A DNA stretch of 48,272 bases from DATNPH01 sp036703315 (GTDB lineage Bacteria; Cyanobacteriota; Cyanobacteriia; Cyanobacteriales; Coleofasciculaceae), in NCBI GenBank assembly GCA_036703315.1, contig DATNPH010000163.1, positions 1 through 48,272 of the forward strand, in the 5' to 3' direction. Below the pieces are notes generated by a model. The model searched no databases and had not been told where the DNA came from. It saw nothing but the letters and a program-made list of their open reading frames with translations. Positions 1 to 7,800 of the stretch are shown here, piece by piece. Numbering within the stretch: position 1 is the first letter of the stretch; the number at the start of each line of letters is the position of its first letter. The position numbers and the translations under genes are program-made.

Positions 1-286
1 CTGCTGTTTCACAGTACTTGCCTGCGGCGAGTACTGTAAGCACAACTGGCTGATTGGGAGGACATTTCTCACGCTCAAGTTGAAAAATTCCATACACTTC
101 ATGCCGACCTTGCAATGGCTCAACAACGACTTTGAGGGCATGGACGCTTGTACTGGGACGGTTTGAAGGCAAATATCCTACTCCACTACACCAATCATCA
201 AGCGGCGGTGCTAATAAATAAGCGAATAAGACAATTCCAACTGTGGTAAGTAGAATCCCAGTGAAGATAAGTTTTCGCTTCCACAA
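1..286 (-). CDS. Hypothetical membrane-anchored protein, 3' end outside window
   Basis: An open minus-strand frame of 95 codons runs off the left edge. I place the start at TTG 286-284 because an in-frame TAG lies just upstream and AGAGG sits 6 nt before the TTG. The protein begins MWKRKLIFTGILL and has one hydrophobic segment (about residues 5-24), which suggests a signal anchor. A soluble part follows with the motifs DDWCSGVGYLPSN, VVVEPLQGRHEVYGIFQLE and KCPPNQPVVLTVLAAGKYC. Three cysteines fall in the outer part. I do not recognise the family. The frame reads as protein throughout, so I think it is real, but the unusual start codon and missing C-terminus limit confidence. Confidence 0.6.
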   Translation of the reverse strand, partial: MWKRKLIFTGILLTTVGIVLFAYLLAPPLDDWCSGVGYLPSNRPSTSVHALKVVVEPLQGRHEVYGIFQLEREKCPPNQPVVLTVLAAGKYCETA

Positions 287-550
287 GTTGCACCTCTAGC
301 TTTATCGACACACATTACTGTTCTAGCGTTCACACGAAAGGATTGCGTTGAAAAACTTGGTGAATCTGAGTTGCGATCGCATACGTCGGTCAGCATTACT
401 ATGGTAGTGATTATCCGCCTACTGAATACTTGGCAGCGTTAGAGCAGTTGATAAATGAGTAGTTTTGTAAATCGGCTTTGTCTTCTGTCGCTGGTGTGTC
501 TGTCTGGCATCGGTTTCATCACGCTTGCCTACTTGTGCGCTTTGTCGCAT

Positions 551-588
551 TGAAAATAAAAACCCCGCTATTGAAGAGGACGCGGGGT
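551..588 (-). terminator. Rho-independent terminator, minus strand
   Basis: ACCCCGC (562-568) pairs with GCGGGGT (582-588) across a 13-nt loop. Read on the minus strand the stem is followed by TTTTTATTTTC. The only upstream candidate on that strand before rsmE is the small frame at 626-757, whose stop lies about 40 nt away. Confidence 0.7.
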
Positions 589-625
589 GAAGGGAGAAAG
601 CTTTTGTTGCTTTCTGGTCTACTAA

Positions 626-757
626 TCAAAATTTAACAACCTTTAGGGCGACTCTTCTGTGCCATTGGATGGGCATTTGTGTTAAAGCTTCTTGTGTAGA
701 GGAACACTCTGGCTCTTGGAAGGGGCGGTAAAAGTTGCCAAAATTTCTACCAAAGAG
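626..757 (-). CDS. Possible small protein (about 43 codons) lacking a canonical start
   Basis: This minus-strand frame runs from a TAA at 758-760 to a TGA at 626-628 and ends about 40 nt before a good minus-strand terminator. Its translation looks protein-like: LFGRNFGNFYRPFQEPEC, then SSTQEALTQMP and IQWHRRVALKVVKF. No ATG, GTG or TTG occurs in frame until the ATG at 676, which would leave only 16 residues. Either the start has been lost, the gene begins at a rare codon, or the frame is a decayed gene. I do not know the family. The terminator position is the best argument that something is transcribed here. Confidence 0.3.
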   Translation of the reverse strand, partial: LFGRNFGNFYRPFQEPECSSTQEALTQMPIQWHRRVALKVVKF

Positions 758-791
758 TTAGCTTTTCCTACGTAAAGCTAGGAGAATTCCC

Positions 792-1550
792 TTGGCTCAA
801 CTGCAACGATTAGTAATTGAACAAACTCAGCGACAAGACGAGCAGATTTTCTTGACCCTAGAGCAACAGCATTACCTCAGTCGGGTTTTACGCTTGGGGA
901 ATGGCGATCGCTTTATTGCCATGGATGGACAGGGCAGTTGGTGGTTGAGCGAGTTAGAACCAAGCCTTACCCAAGCTAAAATTATCAAATCCCTCTGTGT
1001 TCAAACTGAGTTACTCGGAGCAGTAACGTTAATGGCAGCTATGCCCAAGGGAAGTGGATTTGATGACGTGGTGTATCAAGCAACAGAGTTAGGCGTTGCT
1101 TGCATTGTTCCCTTGAGGAGCGATCGCACTCTCCTCAATCCTAGTCCCCAGAAACTTGAACGCTGGCGACGAATTAGCCAAGAGGCAGCAGAACAATCGG
1201 AGCGCCAAGTTGTCCCGACAATTCTTGACCCTGTTGACTTTGCCGCGACGCTTCAGCTCCCTGGCACGTTAGACGCTCACCGCTATATTTGTGTGGCTCG
1301 TAGTGAGGCTCCTCATCTCCTCAGTTGCTTGACTAAGCAAGGATTACCACTTGAAACCAGTCAACCATCCCATCCTCAATCCCCCTCAGTTATCATTGCC
1401 ACCGGTCCTGAAGGTGGCTGGAGTGCCGCAGAAGTAGAACAAGCGATCACTGCCGGATTTCAACCCGTTTCCTTGGGACGCCGCATCCTCCGAGCCGTTA
1501 CCGCCCCAATTTTTGCCCTATCCCTAGTAGCGTCAGTTTTGGATAGCTAA
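792..1550 (+). CDS. rsmE: 16S rRNA (uracil-1498-N3)-methyltransferase RsmE
   Basis: RsmE methylates U1498 of 16S rRNA using S-adenosylmethionine. The 252-residue length is usual for the family. It has the SPOUT/RsmE signature: an N-terminal PUA-like part (EQQHYLSRVLRLGNGDRF), KGSGFDDVVYQATELGV in the middle, and the C-terminal knot motifs ATGPEGGWSAAEVEQA and SLGRRILRAVTAP, which form the SAM site. It starts at TTG 792 with AGGAG 7 nt upstream; no better ATG exists. A short proline/serine-rich stretch (about residues 190-203) looks like a local insertion before the last motif. It stands alone, followed by heptamer-type spacer DNA and a TPR gene. Confidence 0.93.
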   Translation: MAQLQRLVIEQTQRQDEQIFLTLEQQHYLSRVLRLGNGDRFIAMDGQGSWWLSELEPSLTQAKIIKSLCVQTELLGAVTLMAAMPKGSGFDDVVYQATELGVACIVPLRSDRTLLNPSPQKLERWRRISQEAAEQSERQVVPTILDPVDFAATLQLPGTLDAHRYICVARSEAPHLLSCLTKQGLPLETSQPSHPQSPSVIIATGPEGGWSAAEVEQAITAGFQPVSLGRRILRAVTAPIFALSLVASVLDS

Positions 1551-1606
1551 TGGCTAGTGATGATTAGGCAGCCCTATGAACAATGAACAACTAGCAATTA
1601 GCAACC
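1550..1606. repeat. Degenerate heptamer repeat spacer
   Basis: The spacer between rsmE and the TPR gene is built from variants of TAATGGCTAGTGA and CAATGAACAACTAGC. It belongs to the same class of short tandem heptamers seen at 12556-12580, 19450-19541, 22160-22190 and 34789-34836, as is common in cyanobacterial intergenic DNA. Confidence 0.5.
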
Positions 1607-1609
1607 CTT

Positions 1610-2743
1610 ATGCTTGACCAAGTTGCCGATGCCTTTGAGCGAAAAGATTATCGAACAGCTGCCCGATTACTTAAAACGCTGGTGCAGCAGGAGCCGAAGA
1701 ATCCTTGGGTGCGGCTTTATGTGGGACGCCTACATGAAGCAACAGGAAAGCTAGAATCCGCTGAAAAGGTCTACCGACAGTTACTACAGGGTACGACTAA
1801 TCCTAAAATTATGTCTCAAGCGCGTCAGGGACTAGGGCGCTTAGAAGCCATAGAACAAGAGAAACGCCAACAAGCTCTGGCTGAGGCTACTACTGATCCA
1901 AGCAGTACACAATTGGGAGTCTTGGTACTGGAACCTATCAGCACTGAAGCCAAACAATCCGCCGCTCAAAAGTTCGCCCGCATCATGCAGCTAGACCCCT
2001 ATACAGCAAGGCTACAACTGCCGACGCGCGGCTGGCGTCTGTATCGTACAGGGCAAATAGGACAATTGCAATTTTATACTTCATCGCTGCGTAACGCTGA
2101 TATACCCTGTTTTGCAGCAAATTTAGCCGATATCCAGAGGATTAACGTTTTTAGCATCGATTATTTTTCTGATAGCGCCTCAGATCACCACGCTCCTCAA
2201 GCCACTGTTGTTTGCCACAATGCAGAGGGTCTGCTGGGTTCGCTTTCCTTCAGTTGGTCAGAAGTAGCGCAGAGAGTGGAAGGACTCCTACCGCTTTTTG
2301 ACGAAGTTGTAGATCTGGATGCACGCCGTAATTTACAGCGTAAAACGCAGACACTAGATTATGTTCAGTTTTGCGACCTGCATTTACCAGGTCGAGGCAG
2401 TATTCTCCGGATATGCGATCGCCACTATCAGTTTCAGAAAGGAATAGGGCTTTTGCCACCACAGGAAAATACGTTAAAAGGGGAGACGTTTTCGCCTCCC
2501 CTGCACCAAGTGACCACCAGAATAAATTGGAACAACTTGCTAGATTTTCTTAACCGTCACCTACCCCAGATCCCAGTTTGGTCGGATTTCAATCACTTTG
2601 CCGAAACAGCCCTAGATTTCAGAGAAATGCTGAGCCACCTCCCCTCTCACATCAACTTGCTTCGCCGTGAAGATACGCCTTGGGATCCAGCCTTTCAGTT
2701 GTACAGTGGACTGGTTTTTCTCAAAAATGCCTCAAACAGTTAG
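1610..2743 (+). CDS. Tetratricopeptide-repeat protein, cyanobacterial
   Basis: This 377-residue protein starts with two or three TPR units (residues about 1-85; MLDQVADAFERKDYRTAARL, NPWVRLYVGRLHEATGKLES, AEKVYRQLL), which normally bind other proteins. A short Q/E/A-rich helix follows. A longer C-terminal part (about 100-377) has no catalytic motif I can name and contains DPYTARLQLPTRGWRLYRTG and the cysteine-containing CFAANLADI. I see no signal peptide or membrane segment, so it is probably cytosolic. The start is ATG 1610. Proteins of this build are widespread in cyanobacteria but uncharacterised. It is followed by a convergent gene 14 nt away. Confidence 0.8.
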   Translation: MLDQVADAFERKDYRTAARLLKTLVQQEPKNPWVRLYVGRLHEATGKLESAEKVYRQLLQGTTNPKIMSQARQGLGRLEAIEQEKRQQALAEATTDPSSTQLGVLVLEPISTEAKQSAAQKFARIMQLDPYTARLQLPTRGWRLYRTGQIGQLQFYTSSLRNADIPCFAANLADIQRINVFSIDYFSDSASDHHAPQATVVCHNAEGLLGSLSFSWSEVAQRVEGLLPLFDEVVDLDARRNLQRKTQTLDYVQFCDLHLPGRGSILRICDRHYQFQKGIGLLPPQENTLKGETFSPPLHQVTTRINWNNLLDFLNRHLPQIPVWSDFNHFAETALDFREMLSHLPSHINLLRREDTPWDPAFQLYSGLVFLKNASNS

Positions 2744-2757
2744 AAAAGCCTTTAGCA

Positions 2758-3273
2758 CTAGTTAGGCGTTTTTACCTGACGCGCCATATCTCGGAACATA
2801 TCCATGCTAGGGCCAGGACGCCGCCGACTGTTGCTAGCGCGTGGAAGCAAGTAGTTGGGAGCAAACGTACCTTCAGTCTTAGGTTCAACCTTACCATTGA
2901 GAGCTGGCGCTGGTGGGTTGGGCTGAGCTTCGATTTTGACCTTTCCGTTTCCAGACGGTACTTCTGTGACAGGTTCCGGATCTCCGGCTTTGGGTCGTTC
3001 CAGCGTCGCTACCGCTGCCTGCGCCGGTTCCGGCTGCTTGGCGTTAGCCTGCGAGTCTGCTTTTACTGGCTCTGGCTTCTTGGCTTGCTCTGGCTTCTTG
3101 GCTTCGGTCGCTGGCTGAGTATTTCCAGATTCGTCCAACTCCAAGAAGTATCCTTTCGATTTTTTAGGTTTAGGCGCGATTGACGTATCGCCCTGAGATT
3201 TTTTGCCACCACCAAGAATTCCACCAAAGAAGGCAGCAATTCCACCGAACAGTTTTTTGATAAAACCAAACAT
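2758..3273 (-). CDS. Conserved hypothetical protein with amphipathic N-terminal helix
   Basis: The protein has 171 residues in three parts. Residues 1-26 (MFGFIKKLFGGIAAFFGGIL then GGGKK) form a hydrophobic, glycine-rich helix with lysines that could lie on or in a membrane. Residues about 27-125 are a low-complexity linker rich in Pro, Ala, Glu and Lys (EAKKPEQAKKPEPVK and similar). The last ~35 residues are ordered and basic: FAPNYLLPRASNSRRRPGP, then SMDMFRDMARQVK. That tail looks like the conserved functional part. The coding strand is clear because the linker has amino-acid but not frame ambiguity; several opposite-strand frames are shadows. Function unknown; a membrane-tethered adaptor would fit. 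Confidence 0.75.
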   Translation of the reverse strand: MFGFIKKLFGGIAAFFGGILGGGKKSQGDTSIAPKPKKSKGYFLELDESGNTQPATEAKKPEQAKKPEPVKADSQANAKQPEPAQAAVATLERPKAGDPEPVTEVPSGNGKVKIEAQPNPPAPALNGKVEPKTEGTFAPNYLLPRASNSRRRPGPSMDMFRDMARQVKTPN

Positions 3274-3638
3274 TTACAAATACTCCTGTGCTTTTAGCTG
3301 AATTCAACTGAGTTGCCAAAGATGGGAGCAGACTATTCCAACTTTGATACAAAACTATTATTACGACTGCGATCTGGAGTGAATACTTCTTCGATGAAGC
3401 TTCCCCAAAAGTTACAGCCAGATTGAATTATGAGTTTTTACGGTGTACCAGTGCAAGATTCGCCAGAATCTTCTTTACAAAAGTTTACGCTAAAATCTCC
3501 GTAAGTACACTTGCTTAGATTTTACTGGGTAAAAGTTTAAGGTTAATTTAAGTATAGTTACAATCATCTCTTGTTGACCTTGCCAGCTCAGCTCACTGAG
3601 GCAAACTGTACCAGATCAGCGATCGCGATCGGTAGCGG
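3274..3638. other. Divergent intergenic region
   Basis: This 365-bp AT-rich region lies between the divergent gene at 2758-3273 and the lipase-like gene, so it must hold promoters for both. A 24-codon ATG frame (3430-3504) occurs but lacks supporting signals. HIP1-like GCGATCGCGATCG lies 20 nt before the lipase start. Confidence 0.4.
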
Positions 3639-4316
3639 ATGTCTAAGCTGAAGTTAAGCACGTTACGGCATCAAATTATGAATAGTGCCAGCAAGTATGC
3701 TCAACGTTCAGAAAGTGTACGCAATCCCGTATTGCTGATTCACGGACTTAGCGATACGACAGCTGTTTTTTGGAGAATGTCTGCCTACTTAAGTGGACTA
3801 GGTTGGTCAGTATATAGCTTCAACCTGATACCCAATAACGGAAACCTCGGTCTTGACACGTTGGCGGTGCAAGTAGCTGATTATGTAGCTAAGACCTTTG
3901 ACCCCGAACAACCGCTCGATCTAATTGGCTTCAGCATGGGTGGAATTGTATCTCGCTATTACATCCAACGATTGGGGGGTATAGAGCGAGTGCAGCGCTT
4001 CATTAGCATCTCATCGCCCAACAATGGCACCTTGGCAGGCTACCTCTCTTGGCGTCCTGGCTGTGCTCAGATGCGTACAGACAGCGCGTTTCTACAGGAT
4101 TTAAATCGAGACGCGGCAATGTTGGGACGCTTGAACTTCACCGTGATCTGGACGCCTTACGATTTGATGATTGTGCCGCCAAAGAGTTCTCAGATGCCGA
4201 TAGGTAAAGAGATAATGTTGCCTATTCGCCTCCATTCCTGGATGCTGACAGATGAGCGATGTCTCAAGGCAGTAGCAGCCGCACTCTCTGAGCCGATTTT
4301 AGCAGCTCGTTGTTAA
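3639..4316 (+). CDS. Lipase-like alpha/beta hydrolase
   Basis: This 225-residue enzyme probably hydrolyses ester bonds of lipids or other acyl esters. It shows the oxyanion/HG motif PVLLIHGLSD (His35-Gly36), the nucleophile elbow GFSMGG with Ser99, a likely acid in WTPYDLMIVPP and a C-terminal His in IRLHSWMLTDE, which completes a triad. The elbow and the neighbouring SSPNNGTL resemble the triacylglycerol lipase / PGAP1-like group. No signal peptide is evident, so a cytosolic or membrane-peripheral role is more likely than secretion. ATG 3639 is used; an internal Met14 (3678) is possible. It is a single gene followed by a terminator about 140 nt downstream. Confidence 0.85.
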   Translation: MSKLKLSTLRHQIMNSASKYAQRSESVRNPVLLIHGLSDTTAVFWRMSAYLSGLGWSVYSFNLIPNNGNLGLDTLAVQVADYVAKTFDPEQPLDLIGFSMGGIVSRYYIQRLGGIERVQRFISISSPNNGTLAGYLSWRPGCAQMRTDSAFLQDLNRDAAMLGRLNFTVIWTPYDLMIVPPKSSQMPIGKEIMLPIRLHSWMLTDERCLKAVAAALSEPILAARC

Positions 4317-4780
4317 CCAAAATTTTAAGGGAGAACTTGCCAAATTCCCTCTCGTTTTGTAAATTTTGAGCGTGCCTCTTTACTACATATTGCCCATCAT
4401 TCACGAATTTTTCACATTTTCTGAGTAAACCTGAATTAGGAGTTTCTTTTTTTACGCCTCTCGTTAAGAGAGGTGTTTTTACCGCTTCTGCATACGAGAG
4501 TTACTAAACTGTGGCAGATCTTGTGTGGTGTAGAGAGTGGAGTGATCGCTCACCCTGACAAGTTGATCGGGTTGAGGTATAAAACTAGTGCAGACTTGCA
4601 AAAATAAGTGACTCACTTACAATCGGTTGAACACCTTATGCTCAAAGACTTTTTGACTCCTGACTTTTGAGGCATGTTAGCGTCTGTTGCTTAATAAAGA
4701 CTAATTAAGTTAAGTAAAACAGTATTCATCCGCACAATTAAGGGAATGACCGGACGTAAGTAAGGAGTTATCCAACCAAA
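4317..4780. other. Intergenic region upstream of the bilin-GAF kinase
   Basis: This region contains the terminator at 4455-4480 and, downstream of it, about 300 bp of AT-rich DNA that should carry the promoter for the 4781 operon. AAGGAG lies about 13 nt before the kinase ATG. No further gene is visible. Confidence 0.4.
4455..4480 (+). terminator. Rho-independent terminator after the lipase-like gene
   Basis: CCTCTC pairs with GAGAGG around a GTTAA loop and is followed by TGTTTTT on the plus strand. The opposite strand has no T-tract after the stem, so it acts on plus-strand transcripts. Confidence 0.75.
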
Positions 4781-6850
4781 ATGCCGAATCTTTTGTTGAA
4801 TCGGATGATCAACCGTATCCGCCAATCGTTGGAACTGCAAGAAATTTTGTCAGCCACTGTAGCCGAAGTGCGCTCGTTTTTGGACACAGATCGAGTCAAA
4901 ATATATCGCTTTGCGCCGGATGCAACAGGACAAGTCATCGCCGAATCAGTTCACCAAAATCGCCTACCATCGCTACTAAATCTGCATTTTCCCGCCGGAG
5001 ACATTCCTCCCTCTGCCCGCGAGATGTTTGTCAAAGCACGTCAGCGCTCGATTGTGGATATTCCTGGCCAGCGCATTACCCTTAGCCGCAGTGATTATCC
5101 AAAAACAACTGGAGATCTAACCATTGAAGAGGTTCGGGAACACGCGATTGAAGATATTCTCCAGCGCCCTGTTGACCCTTGTCATGTGGAATATTTAACG
5201 GCGATGGGGGTACAGTCTTCTTTAGTAATGCCAATCCTGTATCACGAGAATTTATGGGGATTATTGGTATCCCATCATTCTGAAGCCAAGGTTTTCTCAG
5301 AGGAGGCGCTGCAAATTGTTCAACGGGTGACGGATCAAGTATCGATCGCGATCGCGCAATCCCATCTTCTCAGCCAAGCTCGCGAACAAGTGCGGCGGGA
5401 GGCGTTTCTTAATCAAATTTCCACTCTCCTGCACTCTTCGCTGAGAATCCAACAAGTCCTCCAAATTGTTCTAGAAGCTGTTGTCAAAGCGGTTCAAGGT
5501 TCTGGAGGTCGGCTGTATCTTACCCCAACTAGCGGTGACAAGACAGCCCAACTGTATACCTATGGTGTTCAACCTGGGCTATCAGGCACGGGTAAACCCG
5601 CATTGCTAGAAAATTTTCCCTTCTGGAAAAAACTACTAACTGCTCACTATGAGGTGCAAAAGGAAGATAGGGAAGTAGAGTATTCTTCTGAGTCAGGATT
5701 TCGGACAACTGATGACCAACAAGCGAGGCTCAAGGTGATCACCGATATCTACCAAGAACCGAAACTACTAGCACTTGCTCCTCAGTTTCGACCTACCCCG
5801 ATCCGTAGTTTGCTAGTCATGCCCCTGCAATATGGTAAACAGAGCTTTGGCTGCTTGAGTATTTTCCGCAATGAAATAGATACAGACATTATTTGGGCAG
5901 GAAAATTCGATCCAGATGAGCGGAATAATCAGGTACGTAATTCCTTTGAAGCTTGGCGAGAGCTAAAACAGGGGCAAGCGCGTGAATGGACTAATGAAGA
6001 AATTGAATTTGTTCGGTCTTTGGGAACTCACTTGATCCTAGCCGTGATGCAAAATCGCCTCTACCAGTACGAGCATGAGCAGCGTCTCCTCGTAGAAATG
6101 CGAAACCAAGAACTGAATATTGCCCGGACTGAAGCTGAGGAAGCGAGTCGCTTGAAATCTGACTTTTTGTCGTCTACTAGTCATGAATTGCGCACACCCT
6201 TAGCCTCTACTCTGAATTATTTAAAACTGCTCAAAGAAGGGTTTTACGACAACGAGGAAGAATTAAAGGAATACATTGAAGTTGCTTATCAATCAGCAGA
6301 AAATCTGGTCGCCATCATCAATGATGTCTTAGATATTGCCAAAATTGAAGCAGGTCGCATGACGGTTAACTGGGAAACTGTGATGCTGCCCCCCCTTTTG
6401 GAAGAGCAACGCAAACTCTTTTATTTAGATAGCCGTCGCCAGGGCATTGACCTGATTATTGAGTGCGAAGTTGATAGCATCTATGCCGATCAAATCAAAC
6501 TTCGACAGCTGCTGACTAACTTACTCTCTAACGCTTTTAAATTTACTGAAAAAGGGCAAGTTCGTGTAAAGGCAATCCAAAGAGCCAATGAACCTTCAAT
6601 TGAAATTTCAGTTTCTGACACCGGTATTGGGATCGACATTAGCAAACGAGATATTCTTTTTGAGCCATTTGTTCAGGCAGACGGCTCAGTTAAACGGCGT
6701 TATGGTGGCACGGGTCTGGGTTTAGCCATTTGCAAGCGTTTAGTAGAATTGATGGGAGGTCAAATTTGGTTAGATAGTCCGGGTAGGGGTCAGGGGACAA
6801 CGGTGACATTTACATTACCTGATAAAACTCAAGATTACGAGACACCTTAA
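4781..6850 (+). CDS. Phytochrome-like bilin-GAF sensor histidine kinase
   Basis: A 689-residue soluble light-sensor-type kinase. Residues about 15-195 form a GAF domain of the phytochrome/cyanobacteriochrome group: it keeps FPAGDIPPSAREMF and the canonical chromophore pair Cys134-His135 in DPCHVEYLTAMGV, so covalent bilin binding is expected. A second GAF spans about 205-425 without this Cys. HisKA follows with phospho-acceptor His468 (SSTSHELRTPLAS). The HATPase has an N box NLLSNAFKF (about 580-588), G1 DTGIGID (613-619) and G2 GGTGLGLAI (642-650). There is no PAS domain ahead of the first GAF, unlike canonical phytochromes. Two receiver genes follow directly and are its likely targets. The last codons lie within the first copy of a 50-bp duplication. 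Confidence 0.9.
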   Translation: MPNLLLNRMINRIRQSLELQEILSATVAEVRSFLDTDRVKIYRFAPDATGQVIAESVHQNRLPSLLNLHFPAGDIPPSAREMFVKARQRSIVDIPGQRITLSRSDYPKTTGDLTIEEVREHAIEDILQRPVDPCHVEYLTAMGVQSSLVMPILYHENLWGLLVSHHSEAKVFSEEALQIVQRVTDQVSIAIAQSHLLSQAREQVRREAFLNQISTLLHSSLRIQQVLQIVLEAVVKAVQGSGGRLYLTPTSGDKTAQLYTYGVQPGLSGTGKPALLENFPFWKKLLTAHYEVQKEDREVEYSSESGFRTTDDQQARLKVITDIYQEPKLLALAPQFRPTPIRSLLVMPLQYGKQSFGCLSIFRNEIDTDIIWAGKFDPDERNNQVRNSFEAWRELKQGQAREWTNEEIEFVRSLGTHLILAVMQNRLYQYEHEQRLLVEMRNQELNIARTEAEEASRLKSDFLSSTSHELRTPLASTLNYLKLLKEGFYDNEEELKEYIEVAYQSAENLVAIINDVLDIAKIEAGRMTVNWETVMLPPLLEEQRKLFYLDSRRQGIDLIIECEVDSIYADQIKLRQLLTNLLSNAFKFTEKGQVRVKAIQRANEPSIEISVSDTGIGIDISKRDILFEPFVQADGSVKRRYGGTGLGLAICKRLVELMGGQIWLDSPGRGQGTTVTFTLPDKTQDYETP

Positions 6851-6934
6851 ATAAGTGATAGAGAAGGCATTTGAATATTCTGATTTACGAGACACCTTAA
6901 ATAAGTGATAGAGAAGGCATTTGAATATTCTGAT
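6835..6934 (+). repeat. Perfect 50-bp tandem duplication across the kinase/receiver junction
   Basis: The unit at 6835-6884 (starting TTACGAGACACCTTAAATAA) is repeated without a mismatch at 6885-6934. It includes the kinase stop codon, the AGAAGG ribosome-binding site and the TTG start with the first codons of the receiver gene. The first copy therefore carries a decoy start at 6871 that reads MNILIYETP and stops at 6898-6900. Removing one copy would put the receiver start 20 nt after the kinase stop. The lack of any difference between the copies suggests a recent event or an assembly error. Confidence 0.95.
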
Positions 6935-7322
6935 TGTTGATGATGATTACATTCTGGCAAAGGGAACTGCTAAATTAATTGAGCGTCTTGGGAACCATAA
7001 AGTTGCCATTACCGATGAACCCACAGAAATAATTCAGCAGTGTGAATCTGGGATGGTGGACTTGGTAATGATGGATATCAACCTGCCAGGAGCACAGTGG
7101 CAGGGGCAAGAAGTCACTGGAGCTGAACTATGTCGTTTTCTAAAAACTCAACCTTCTACAGCTCATATTCCCATTATGTTGCTAACAGCCTATGCCATGA
7201 CAAATGAGCGGCAAACTCTTCTTTTTATATCACAAGCTGATGAATTTTGTCTTAAACCAATTACAGACTATAAGGCACTTTTAGAATTAATTGACAAGCT
7301 ATGTCAATTGCCTGAGGTTTGA
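6921..7322 (+). CDS. Single-domain response regulator (receiver)
   Basis: 133 residues forming one CheY-like receiver. The acidic pocket is Asp7-Asp9 (ILIVDDDY), the phospho-acceptor is Asp52 (VMMDINLPG), the switch residue is Thr89 (IMLLTAYA) and the conserved lysine is Lys112 (EFCLKPI). An insert GAQWQGQEV after the phosphorylation loop is longer than in CheY. The start is TTG 6921 with AGAAGG just ahead. Having no output domain, it probably relays phosphate from the upstream bilin-GAF kinase to a partner protein. The start lies in the second copy of the 50-bp duplication. Confidence 0.88.
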   Translation: MNILIVDDDYILAKGTAKLIERLGNHKVAITDEPTEIIQQCESGMVDLVMMDINLPGAQWQGQEVTGAELCRFLKTQPSTAHIPIMLLTAYAMTNERQTLLFISQADEFCLKPITDYKALLELIDKLCQLPEV

Positions 7323-7357
7323 AATCCTGTTTTTGCTTAATATAATTTGACTAAACC

Positions 7358-7777
7358 ATGTATAAGATTGCTGTAGTCGATGATGACAAAAGTTGGTGTT
7401 ATGCGGTTCAGCGCTTTTTTAGAAAAGATTTTGAAGTATTTACGTTTACAAAGGTGTGTTACTTTCTACCTCATTCAAAGGAGTATGATTTAGTTCTTGT
7501 AGACTACTCAATTCCCCCAGCTATTTATGAAGATGAGATTGAGGGCTGTGAACTCATTCAATATTTAAAAAATACTTTGGTTAATCCTCCCATATTAGTT
7601 CTTTCTTCAGCCTTTATTGGTAAGACAGATTTGGAACTTGGCAAGAAAATTTGTCCAGAAGCTGATGCTTTTTTCGCTAAGGATGCTGGACTAGAAGAAC
7701 TTTTGCAGGAAACTAAACAGTTGCTTGCTTCTAGGTCGCTCAGGTTACGAGATACTAAAGAAGAGCCAACTAATTAG
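7358..7777 (+). CDS. Divergent single-domain response regulator
   Basis: 139 residues with a receiver fold: Asp8-Asp10 (IAVVDDDKSW), phospho-acceptor Asp49 (LVLVDYSIPP), Ser83/Ser84 at the switch position (ILVLSSAF) instead of Thr, and Lys108 (FFAKDAG). The loop after Asp49 carries an acidic insert (YEDEIEG). A charged tail of about 15 residues follows the domain. It starts 35 nt after the previous receiver and 23 nt before the DUF92 gene, which supports one operon. It may be the second relay or a phosphate sink for the same kinase. Confidence 0.8.
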   Translation: MYKIAVVDDDKSWCYAVQRFFRKDFEVFTFTKVCYFLPHSKEYDLVLVDYSIPPAIYEDEIEGCELIQYLKNTLVNPPILVLSSAFIGKTDLELGKKICPEADAFFAKDAGLEELLQETKQLLASRSLRLRDTKEEPTN

Positions 7778-7800
7778 AAGCTCTCAAGGTCTACAAGATT

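Larger units (their letters stand above)
287..791. other. Intergenic region with a minus-strand terminator and a possible small gene
   Basis: The region separates the partial minus-strand gene from rsmE. It holds a minus-strand terminator (551-588) and a 43-codon minus-strand frame (626-757), both listed separately. A plus-strand frame at 370-462 ends in YYGSDYPPTEYLAALEQLINE-like sequence before TAG (last 21 residues summarised) but has no start codon; it may be a gene remnant. Confidence 0.5.

Noticed and set aside
370..462. Plus-strand frame reading SDYPPTEYLAALEQLINE before a stop
   Set aside because: It has no start codon after the upstream stop and only 30 codons; it may be a gene remnant, but I cannot assign a family.
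2680..3183. 167-codon plus-strand frame opposite the 171-residue hypothetical gene
   Set aside because: It is very Arg/Phe/Leu/Cys-rich, as expected from the reverse complement of a Pro/Lys/Glu-rich linker; the minus-strand product has a coherent N- and C-terminus.
3430..3504. 24-codon ATG frame upstream of the lipase-like gene
   Set aside because: No ribosome-binding site, no terminator and no family resemblance; frames of this size are frequent by chance.
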